In this document: positions 16,410 to 25,800 of the stretch, piece after piece
How positions within the stretch are numbered: the first letter of the stretch is position 1
Layout: every line of letters begins with the position of its first letter
DNA from: a virus
Virus record (IMG/VR): IMGVR_UViG_3300031539_000112
Span: 1-40,590 of that record
DNA length: 40,590 nucleotides
Direction: 5' to 3' (one strand)
The notes under the pieces: generated by a model
The model's database searches: none
What the model was told of the DNA's origin: nothing
What the model saw: the letters and a program-made list of their open reading frames with translations, nothing else
Made by a program: the position numbers and the translations under genes

Positions 16410-16417
16410 TATCTTTG
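16410..16417 (+). promoter_or_regulatory. Bacteroidota-type -7 promoter element
   Basis: TATCTTTG, identical to the box at 4739, lies 8 bases after the stop of the 271-aa gene and 9 bases before the chosen ATG at 16427. It would drive the cupin-like and internal-protein genes. A -33 box is not obvious. If used, the mRNA would be nearly leaderless. Confidence 0.5.
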
Positions 16418-16426
16418 TTTATATTT

Positions 16427-16951
16427 ATGCAATTACAAGAAACTAATATTGCTAATGAAGTTTTAGGAGTCATACCTATGATAAGGGGTATGATGTGGGA
16501 AAAAATAAAAGAGTTTCAAAATAAATTAAATGAAATTGAAGGAGCTTTAAATCACACGGCTGGTAACCCGCAAAGTGATGAGATGAAAAAAGCTTGTCCT
16601 TTAAAACAAAACATAGAAGGAGGTTTATATACTAGAGAAATTTTTGTAACTAAAGGAAGTATAATTGTTAGTATGATTCATAAACAAGATCATCCTTCAT
16701 TTTTATTAAAAGGAAAGGTATCTTATGTTACTGACGAAGGTGAAATTAAAACAATTAGTGCACCTAAAACAGTATTTACTAAAACAGGAACTCAAAGAGT
16801 TTTTTATGTACATGAAGATACTCAATGGTGTTGTGTAAATAAAACAGAAGCAAAAACTTTTGAAGAAGCTGAAGCTGATGTTTATACAAACGACTATAAT
16901 GAGTTACCAAAAGAATTAATACATAAAAACAAATTATTATGGCAGCAGTAG
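16427..16951 (+). CDS. Cupin-like virion-module protein
   Basis: A 174-aa protein. ATG 16427 is preferred over the in-frame TTG at 16415, which lies inside the promoter-like box. Residues 60-140 have a cupin-like beta pattern: GGLYTREIFVTKGSIIVSMIHKQDHPSFLLKGKVSYV, then TISAPKTVFTKTGTQRVFYVHEDTQWCCV. The H-x(4)-HP...LLKG stretch and late H-E-D-T resemble jelly-roll metal sites but are not a full metal-binding set. Similar small proteins occur beside tail genes in marine podoviruses. The role is unknown; a tail-associated or assembly factor is possible. Its last 13 bases overlap the next gene, suggesting translational coupling. Confidence 0.6.
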   Translation: MQLQETNIANEVLGVIPMIRGMMWEKIKEFQNKLNEIEGALNHTAGNPQSDEMKKACPLKQNIEGGLYTREIFVTKGSIIVSMIHKQDHPSFLLKGKVSYVTDEGEIKTISAPKTVFTKTGTQRVFYVHEDTQWCCVNKTEAKTFEEAEADVYTNDYNELPKELIHKNKLLWQQ

Positions 16952-17841
16952 CAAGTATAGTTTTGGGTAGTGTAGCAGCAGCAACAGGATTAGCTAGTTT
17001 CGGCATGGGACTAAGTAATGCTAGTAAAGCTAGAGAGGCTCAAGCAAAAGCAGAAAAAGAATCAAAGTTGTTAATGGCAGAAGCTGAAAAAAAAGCAGAA
17101 AAAAACTTTTACGAAGGCTTAAATGTTCCATTAGATGCATTTAACGCACAATTTGAGCAACAATTACAACAACAACAACAAGGATTACAAGCTTTACAGG
17201 AAGGTGACGCTAGAGCTGTAGCTTCTGGAGTTGGTAGAGTTGGCGCTTTAGCTGGCCAACAAGGTGAACAAACAAGGATTGCAATGGGCGAGGCATTATA
17301 TGCAAATAATAAAATGAAAGCTGATGCAAAACAAGCTGTCAATCAACAATTGATAGGAATGAATGTGGGACAAGCAGCAGATCAAAACATAATGAGAAGA
17401 GATGCGATGAGGCAAGAAAATCAAGCTATGGGGCAGGCTATGGGTGGATTAACTTCAGCTCTTTCAGCAGGTAATGATATGGTAAATCTTCATCAGGGAG
17501 ATGAAAACACTAGAGCATTTGGAAAATTAACTGAAGCTCAAAAAGCTAAATTTGTTGGCGCTAATAGCATACGAATGACTGATGCTGAAATTTTAGAGCA
17601 AATTAAAAACATGACTCCAGAACAAAGAAAACAATTAAAACAAGGTGATGGATCGGCATCTGACGAATTTGATTATAGCCAGGTTCAAGTTGGAAACAGC
17701 ACTTTAGGTTCTGCGGCATCAAGTATATTTTCTCAAGCTAATGCTTTAGATCCTACTATACCTAAACAATTAGTGTTAGATCCCAACTTAATGGGAGTAG
17801 GAGGTAACTCTTCTGGTTTTAATTCTGTATATAAATATTAA
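16939..17841 (+). CDS. Putative internal virion (ejection) protein, small
   Basis: A 300-aa protein with a hydrophobic, Gly/Ala-rich N-terminus (VASIVLGSVAAATGLASFGMGLS, residues 4-27) followed by Ala/Gln/Lys-rich helices (KAREAQAKAEKESKLLMAEAEKKAEKN; FEQQLQQQQQGLQALQ) and Ala/Gly/Met-rich helices to about residue 190. This matches the short ejection proteins of podoviruses (T7 gp14, P22 gp7 role), which leave the head early and form a channel in the cell envelope. It overlaps the cupin-like gene by 13 bases and is followed by two larger proteins, mirroring the small-medium-large order of ejection-protein genes. Confidence 0.6.
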   Translation: MAAVASIVLGSVAAATGLASFGMGLSNASKAREAQAKAEKESKLLMAEAEKKAEKNFYEGLNVPLDAFNAQFEQQLQQQQQGLQALQEGDARAVASGVGRVGALAGQQGEQTRIAMGEALYANNKMKADAKQAVNQQLIGMNVGQAADQNIMRRDAMRQENQAMGQAMGGLTSALSAGNDMVNLHQGDENTRAFGKLTEAQKAKFVGANSIRMTDAEILEQIKNMTPEQRKQLKQGDGSASDEFDYSQVQVGNSTLGSAASSIFSQANALDPTIPKQLVLDPNLMGVGGNSSGFNSVYKY

Positions 17842-17845
17842 TATT

Positions 17846-19873
17846 ATGGCAGAAAAACAAAGAGGTAATGAGTATTCGGTATATGCTGGAATAGATGATT
17901 CACCTCCAATTAATTGGGGAACAATTGCAGGCACTATAAGTGACCAGTTACTAACTGTAAAAAAAGACAGAGAAGCACAAAAACAAGCTATAGAAGAAGC
18001 TACTGTAGAACAAATGGCTCAATTAAATAAATTGCCAGATGTAAACGATAGATCTTTATCTAAAATACTTATTGAAGGAAGTGACCGTTCAAAGCAAGAA
18101 TTACTAATGAGAATGAAATTAGTAAAGTCTGGGGCTATAAAGCCTAAAGACTATACTTTGTTTATGAACGAACAAAAAAACGGATACTCTGAGTTTTCTA
18201 ACGTAATAAAAAACTGGGACAAGTGGTATGAGAAGAAAATGGAGTCTATTAAAAATGGCACCGCCTCTGCTTTCGACAAAGCCAACGCTCTATCCATAGA
18301 GGCTTTTGGTAATTTACAAAACAAAACTATAATGACTAATCCTGCTAACGGACAGTTACAGGTTGTTACTATGTTAAAAGACAAAGACGGTAAGTATACT
18401 AAGATGCCAAATGCCAAGACTAACCCTGAAAACTTTGCAGCTCCTGTAACATTAAACTCTAGAATGGCTTTTGATGAAGAAAAAAAGGTTACATCTGAAT
18501 TAGTTAATAAAGAAGTTGCGTTTATAGGAGAAGAAATAAAAGCAAGGAGTTTAGGAAATGGTATTGTGGAAACGGTAGAAGATTTTACTCAGTCAGCTGC
18601 ATACCCTGATTGGAAAAAAGCTAGTATAGCAAAGCTTACAAGCAACGATTATGATATTGTACAAATATTAGCAGAAGATCCTAGATATGTTATAGCGTCT
18701 TCCCAGGCTGAGTTTGAAGAAAAAAACCCAGGAGTAGATTTAAAGTTTTTTATAGAAATGGATCAATCAGGTAATAATCCTGTTCCTAAATTAAGAGAAG
18801 GACAAAAGAAAGTAGCCGAAGGTATGGTAGACACTCTTATTGAATCGCAATTAGGTAGAAAAGAAACAAGAACCCAAGGGTTTAATAATAATGAGAACAA
18901 CAAGAATAGAACAACTACTTTCAAAAAAGGAGGCGTAATAATTGACAATTTAGATAAAGTGTATTCAGGAAATCAAGCTGAAGTTGATGTAGCTCTAGAT
19001 TCATTGTACGCATCATCTGGATTTAGATATGATAGTTTTGAGGATATGGGAGATTATTTTGATGTAGTTTACTATGATGGCGAAAATAACAGAAAGACTC
19101 AAAGATTGTCTAAAGGCGAAAGTAAAGAAGACTTCTTGAAAGCAGGTTATTCATTTTTTCAAACGGATACAAATGGGGCACAATTTAATGATGCTAGAAA
19201 TAATGCAAATGTATCTGGATCTGGGCAATCTGACTATGCAATGAACGAGGCGGGTGAGAGAAAGAAATTTAAACAAAATGCCAATGGAGAGTTTATAGGT
19301 AGTGATGGTAAACCTACAACAAGACGATCGCAATTTGTAGAAGCTGAAAGATCAAAAGTAGTTAATGAAGATGGAAATACTTTCTGGGATGGTACTTATA
19401 AAGAGAAAGGAAAAGAGTATAAAATTAATAAAAAAAGAAAAACTGGATCACAACAAAGACAAGAAGCTAGAGAAGCTATTACTTCTAATTCAACTATAGG
19501 ACAGGGTAGTAATTCTGTAGAGGTTAGTAGCTTTTATTCAGAGATAGTTAAAAAAATAGGCGATAATTGGGGTATGGGAAGTGGAGGCGGTTCTGAGGGA
19601 CAAATGGGACAGCTAGAAGGAGGGATTAGAACTGCGATTAATAAAGCTGCTGAAGCTAAAGGAGACACTGCTGCTGCCCAGAATGTAACTGTTAGTACGT
19701 CTGGAAAAATTATTACAATAACTGCTCCTGGTAAAGAAATTATAATTAAATCTACTAATGATGGATCGTTAATGTCAAAAATTAATAAAGCTGTAGATGA
19801 AGTTTTAGGAATAATATTACCAGCACAAGCAAGTGGATATAGCAATAGTGGTGGTGATAATGGAATGGGTTAA
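17846..19873 (+). CDS. Putative internal virion (ejection) protein, medium
   Basis: A 675-aa soluble, charged protein with few Cys and no membrane segment. Residues 1-30 (YSVYAGIDDSPPINWGTIAGTISDQLLTVKKDR) resemble N-termini of internal virion proteins in marine podoviruses. Most of the chain is helical and Lys/Glu/Asn-rich, with a Gly-rich stretch around 573-590 (GMGSGGGSEGQMGQLEGG). The end is disordered (QASGYSNSGGDNGMG). It sits between the small and giant putative ejection proteins, so it is probably packaged in the head and delivered with DNA. No catalytic motif was recognised. Confidence 0.55.
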   Translation: MAEKQRGNEYSVYAGIDDSPPINWGTIAGTISDQLLTVKKDREAQKQAIEEATVEQMAQLNKLPDVNDRSLSKILIEGSDRSKQELLMRMKLVKSGAIKPKDYTLFMNEQKNGYSEFSNVIKNWDKWYEKKMESIKNGTASAFDKANALSIEAFGNLQNKTIMTNPANGQLQVVTMLKDKDGKYTKMPNAKTNPENFAAPVTLNSRMAFDEEKKVTSELVNKEVAFIGEEIKARSLGNGIVETVEDFTQSAAYPDWKKASIAKLTSNDYDIVQILAEDPRYVIASSQAEFEEKNPGVDLKFFIEMDQSGNNPVPKLREGQKKVAEGMVDTLIESQLGRKETRTQGFNNNENNKNRTTTFKKGGVIIDNLDKVYSGNQAEVDVALDSLYASSGFRYDSFEDMGDYFDVVYYDGENNRKTQRLSKGESKEDFLKAGYSFFQTDTNGAQFNDARNNANVSGSGQSDYAMNEAGERKKFKQNANGEFIGSDGKPTTRRSQFVEAERSKVVNEDGNTFWDGTYKEKGKEYKINKKRKTGSQQRQEAREAITSNSTIGQGSNSVEVSSFYSEIVKKIGDNWGMGSGGGSEGQMGQLEGGIRTAINKAAEAKGDTAAAQNVTVSTSGKIITITAPGKEIIIKSTNDGSLMSKINKAVDEVLGIILPAQASGYSNSGGDNGMG

Positions 19874-19883
19874 AAAATAAACA

Positions 19884-22800
19884 ATGAACGACGAAATATT
19901 ACAAAACATTTGGAATCAGCTTACTTCTGATGGAATGACTGATAGTGACTTTGGAATATGGAAGTCCAATTTTGCTGGAAGTGAAGAAATACAAACAAAA
20001 GTTCATGCGTATTTATACAAAAACGGTCACACAAATAGTAATATAGAGGCTTGGAGTACTAATGTGGGTTTAAAAAAAAAAGACAATTCCGAACTTACTT
20101 CTCCCGAAGGAGTATTGGGATTGAATACAGATGGGGTTCAAATACCTGGTTCTACGGATGGTTCCGAGGTAATTGACGAACAAATAATTGAGGAAACTCC
20201 AGCAGGCGTAGAAGACGAAGGTTTTGATGAAACTATTTTAGAAAATCAAAACAAATTATTAAAAAACCAAAATAATTTAGATATATTAAATTCTATAGGG
20301 TTTTTTGATTCTAAGAAACCTCAAATGGAAACTTTTGAAGAAGCTAAACTACTTACCTCTAAAGAAGGAGGCCCAGAAAGAAGATACCAAATAAAAGATT
20401 TAGAAACGGGGCAATTTTCTTCTAAAAAAGAATCAGAAATTCCTGAGAATATTTTAAATGCTATTAAGTTATATGAAAAAGCAAATCCAGATGTTGTAAA
20501 AAAAGAAGAAGTATTATTGACTAAGGAGGATTATAACAACTCAGACACTATAAGTTCTGAAATTTTAGCTGAAAACAATGTAAGCCAAGAGGATTATTTA
20601 AAATGGGAGAAAAAAAACACAAGACAAGAAGGGTCTGTATATAAATTTTTTAAAACTCTTTTACCAAGCGACGAAGGTAATCAATATGAATTAGAAAAAA
20701 GACAATACGAAAAAATACAATCCTATAACGCCTCTAGATTAAACGCTGTTACAAACAAGTTATCAGTAAATGCAGCTGCACAACAATTAAGTGTTAATCC
20801 TGAAGAGATAAGAAGGTTAAAGCAAGAAGCGAAAGTTATTCAAAATGAATTTATGAATGTCTATTCTTCTTTAGAGACAGCTATAGATTCCTTTCCTACA
20901 TATAAAGATAAAAGTGTTGATGATGATTTAAAAAAAAGAAAAGATCTATATAATGCTGTTAATGCTGGTGGGGTTTCTGAGATTTCAGCTGGGACTATAG
21001 AGTTAGTGAAAACAATAGGGACAGCAATAACTTCTTTTTCAACAGATGTTATGGCAGGGCTCCCTGGTTTTTTTGATCAAAGACTGTCAAATATAGGATT
21101 TAAAAAGAAAGGTTTTTTAGCAGGACTAAGCAGTGCTATAAAAGATAGTGGAGATCATTTAGAGATGGATTTAGGGGAAACAAAAAGACCGGCTTTTCAA
21201 TCAGGTAAACCCGTTATGTTTGAAGGAAAAGAATTTATAGTTGATGAAAACGGTACTGTCTATGATAAAAATTCAAACATTAGAATGGATGGAATAATAT
21301 CAGATGATAAAATAAAAACCATTATTAAAAGGTCTAAAGATGTTCCTAAATCTGAGATTAATTGGACTGGAGGATCTTTAACGACGAATGGCGTTAGTAC
21401 TTTGGTTAATTTATATGCTTTAATTAGGGCGGGGGGAAAATTTAACAATGCTACTGGTTTAAGTAAGTTTGTTAAGCCTGCTACTGCAGGTAAAATAGGA
21501 ATGGGAGTTGCTTCATTTACAAGTGGAGTGGTTAATAATGTAGAGGATATACGAAGTCAATTAATGGCTACAGGAATGAGTGAAAATGAAGCTATGGATA
21601 TAGCCGTAAATGCAGGTCAGGCTATATCAACTTTAGATGCTGTTTTTTCAGGGTTAGCAGGAAGTAATACGCAGTTACTTACAGGTTTTCAAGCTATAAA
21701 AGATGAAGTAAAAAACTTAGCCATTAAAGGTGGGAAGAAATTTACTAAAAAACAATTAATAGATAAAGGATATGCGTTAGCTAAAGAAAATGCTAAAGAA
21801 TTATTTGTGGAAGAATTGCCTGTTTATTTTTCAGAAAAAGCTATTAATAATTTAGTGAATCAAAAAATAGGTAATGAGGTGTTAGATCAAAAAGTAACTT
21901 GGGCAGGAGTTATTGAAACGGGTGTTATGACAATAGGAGCAACATCATTTTTAGGAAGCACTAACTTGCTTAGGGGAAACAAAAGAAAAGATTTAGTTAG
22001 AACTCTTGCAAAAGATGTACAAGATTTAAAAAAAACATTAGATGTTTTAGTTAAAGAAGGTTCTTTAACTAAGCAAGAGGCTGCAAATGCTTATAACGAA
22101 ATATATAATATGCAATCTGCTGAGTTAAAAACTAAAGGCACTATTAAAATATCTGAGAATGTGGAGGAAGCTGCTGATTTACTTACGCAAAGACAAAATT
22201 TAATGTTTCAAAAAGAAGGTTTAGAAGGGCCTTTGAAAGAAGATATTGATAGTAGAATAGAAGATGTTGATGCGCAAATAAAAAAACTACAACAACGAGA
22301 TTTAGCCCAGGCTCAAGCTATTGTTGATGGTGAAAAAGACGGCGAAAGAACTGTGGAGGTAACAAAAGAAGAAGCTGCGGATGCTTTAAAGGAAGAAAAC
22401 CAAGTAAGATTAAAAGCTGGGCTCCCTGCAATTTTAGAGTCTAAAACTAATATAATTAAAAAACAAGACGAACTAATAAAAGATAAACAAGATGCCATTC
22501 AAGAGTCAAGCACAGAGAGCGTGGATGTACGCCAACAAGCCAGAGATGGCAAAAAAGTGGTCGAAAGAGACGCCACCGGGGCCGTTACCAACCAAACTAC
22601 CCAAGAAAACAAAAGTCAAACAGAAAACAAAGAGACGGAAATAGTTGCTAGAGAAAGAATAGAGCAGCCGATTCGAGTTCCTAAAACTAGTATGGATGTA
22701 AACTTAAATCCAGACGGAAGCGTTAAAAGTATTGTTAAAAAAGGAACTAAAAAGTCCGCCACTAAAGTGGGAATAAAAAAAGCTGGGAAATTTATATTGA

Positions 22801-25800
22801 CTGATGTTATAGATGTAAATGATGGTAAAAAAGCTGAAATACCTGAGGGAGTTAATTCACCTGAAGAAGTTACTGATATTATAGCAAATAAGTCAGACAA
22901 CGTAAAAGAGGTGGCTTCAGCAATAGAATCAGAGAAAAAAAGATTTGAGGAAGAAAAAAACGATAGAAATCAGATGACTGATGAAGGAGGGATAAATGAA
23001 ATAATAGGCATGAAGTTTACTGCTGAAAGCTGGGAACAAAAGACAGGGAATAAGCCTTCAGAAGACGGAGTTAGTTCTAGATGGATAAGTAATAAAGGAA
23101 AAAGTATAGAAGACGGATGGGTAGATGAAACCACGGGGTTAACTTTAAAAAAGGTAACCGATTTTATAAAACAATATCCTACAACGGAAGCAATAAAAAA
23201 CTATCAAAAGGGAGACTCTGAAATATCTAACTCTATTGAAAAATTAAAAGAAAGGTTTAAAAAACTAACAGGACTAGAGGCTACTGATGCTAATATAGGC
23301 ACAGTTATGTCTATTGACCCTAACAGAGAGCCTATTAATGTTACAAAAGAAAAGGCCAGGACTCAAGCTTCAAAAGATTCTACAGACCCTAATGTTCCAG
23401 ACTTTGGTAAAAAGAAAGGTCCTTCAGCTAAAAAAATATTAGGGATAGAAGATAAGAAAAAAATAGAGGTTGATGAAGTTAAAGGCTTAAAAGATGTTCT
23501 TAGGAGGGAGATAAAAAGGGCTAAGGATTTACTTTTAGACCAGTCAAAAAGAAGAGAAGCGTTAGCAACTACTATAAAAATGTTAGCAGACATAGGAAAC
23601 ATAACCACTAAAAAAGCTGCAGCATTAGCAAAAGCAATATCAGGCGTTAATGTAAACAATGCATCTGCTGTTTTACGAGTAACTAATTATGTAGAAAAAG
23701 TATTTCAGAATGCTGCTAATGTTAAAAAACTTTCTACCGCAAACAATATTAAAAAAAGAATTAATAAAATACTAAACTCTAAAAAGATTGAAGCAAACGT
23801 AGAGGCTTCTGTTGAGCAATTTTTAAGAATAAGCCCTGAGCTTGTTAATGATTTAGATTTATATTTAGAGAAATTGTCTGATGTATTTTATAAATTAAAG
23901 CCTACGAAAGCACAAATATCAGGTATTCAATCAGACCTGGATGGAATAGAGTTAATAAACGAGCCTGATGCTAAAATTAAAAAGTTTAACAAAAGAGCAA
24001 GTGTTAATCCTCAAGCTGTTAATATAAATGATTTAGATTCTTATTCAAACACTGCTTTAGAAGAGCAAAAAGAAAAATTATTTGATGCTGAAAAACAAAT
24101 ATTTGAAGATTTAACGGGTTTAGATTCTAAAGAATTTAACCTTGAAGAAATGCGAGAAATGTTAACTTCTTTAAAGCCAGATGAAACTCCAGATTTTGAA
24201 AATTTAAAAATAAAACCGGGGGCAGTAAAAGAGGCGGTAATAAAGGCATTTGATAAGTTTGGAGCTTTAGTTCAAGGAGAGATTGATAATGACACAGATC
24301 CTTTAACTGGAGAAGAATCAAAAATGAGTAAGGAAGATAAAGTATTATTACAAAGTTTTCTGGATATGGATTTAAACTCTTTAAATCCTGAACAACAAAT
24401 GAGAGCTTTAGATGCGTTAGTTAATTATGCGACTAACAAAACTAATGGAGGAATGAAACGGATGATAAAAAATTATGAAGGAATTACTAAAGCTGATGCT
24501 CTTTCTAAAGTTAAAGGTTTTGTTGCTAAGAAATTAAAGTTTGCTGTAGGCGGGAAACTAGGCGCTGAGTTTTGGGCTAGTCAATTATCTACAATAAACA
24601 GTGTATTTGAATCAATTTTTGTTGGTCAAGGTAAGGCTTTACGGGCCGAACAAGCGTCTGGGTTTACAGAGTTAAAAAACGGAGCTGCTAATGCTACTAA
24701 ATTAGCTAATGATATTATTGATACTTACTCTAAAAAATTTATAGCAAGTGAAGGAAGGTTTTCAGATGGAATAAAAAATGTTTTTAAAAGTAAAGCTAAG
24801 CCTAAGCCAAATGGAGAATTGTTTGAGTCTTTATATAATGACATTGAAAGAGGATTATTTTCTTTTATGCGAAGAACCAAAATAGGGACTGAAATCGAGC
24901 AAAAAAATGAATTTAATAGAAGGAAAAAATTAATAGAAGATAGTATAAAAATTTTAGAAAAAGGTGATAGTTCTCAGCAACGTTTAGCGGAAGCTTATCA
25001 AAAAGCTTTTGATAAAGTTGCTAAAGACAGTGAAACTATAAATGATTTAGAGTCTAAAGTTGATCCTATCAATGTAGAAGCAGTGGATTTTATCACACAA
25101 GAATGGGCAAAAAACAGAGAAGCCTTAGATGATGTTTCTTTAAATATATATAATAAAATATTAGGCACAGATCTTAATTATACTACCGACGTTTATACAA
25201 AAGTAGGTGAGACTGAAAGTGAAGTAGATTTAGGGGAGTCAGTTTTTCAAGGGCAACAAAAAACTATTTACGATAAAAAAACCGGGGTATTAATGGAAGC
25301 TACAAGACCAAATAGTCTTCCTAAAAATTCTATAATAGATTTAGGATTTGATATAGCTCAGACCAGAAGTTTAGAAAAAGCATTAACTGATATATATACA
25401 GCTCCAGCAATACAGCAAATAAAAGGATTTGTAAACTCTGAAGGGTTTAAAAAATTAATACCTAATGAAAATGATAGGAATTTACTTAAAGACAGAATAA
25501 AAAATTTCGTAAATCTTAAAAGAAAAATTAACCCAGAGTTTGATCAGGTAGCAGGAGTCAATGTGCAAAAAGTAAAAAACCTAGTTGACTACGTTGCAAG
25601 TTTAGGGGTTTCAAGAGCTTTAGGGTCTATTGTTCAGTTTCCTAAACAGCTAGTTCCTTTAATAGCGACTGCTTGGAATGCGGGGGGAAAATTTACTGCT
25701 ATGGGTGTAAATTTATTGAGAAGATCTGAGGTTCAAGAATTTTTAAATAATAGTGGTTATGCAATTGCAAATAGAGGGGTGGCAAATATAACAACTCTTG

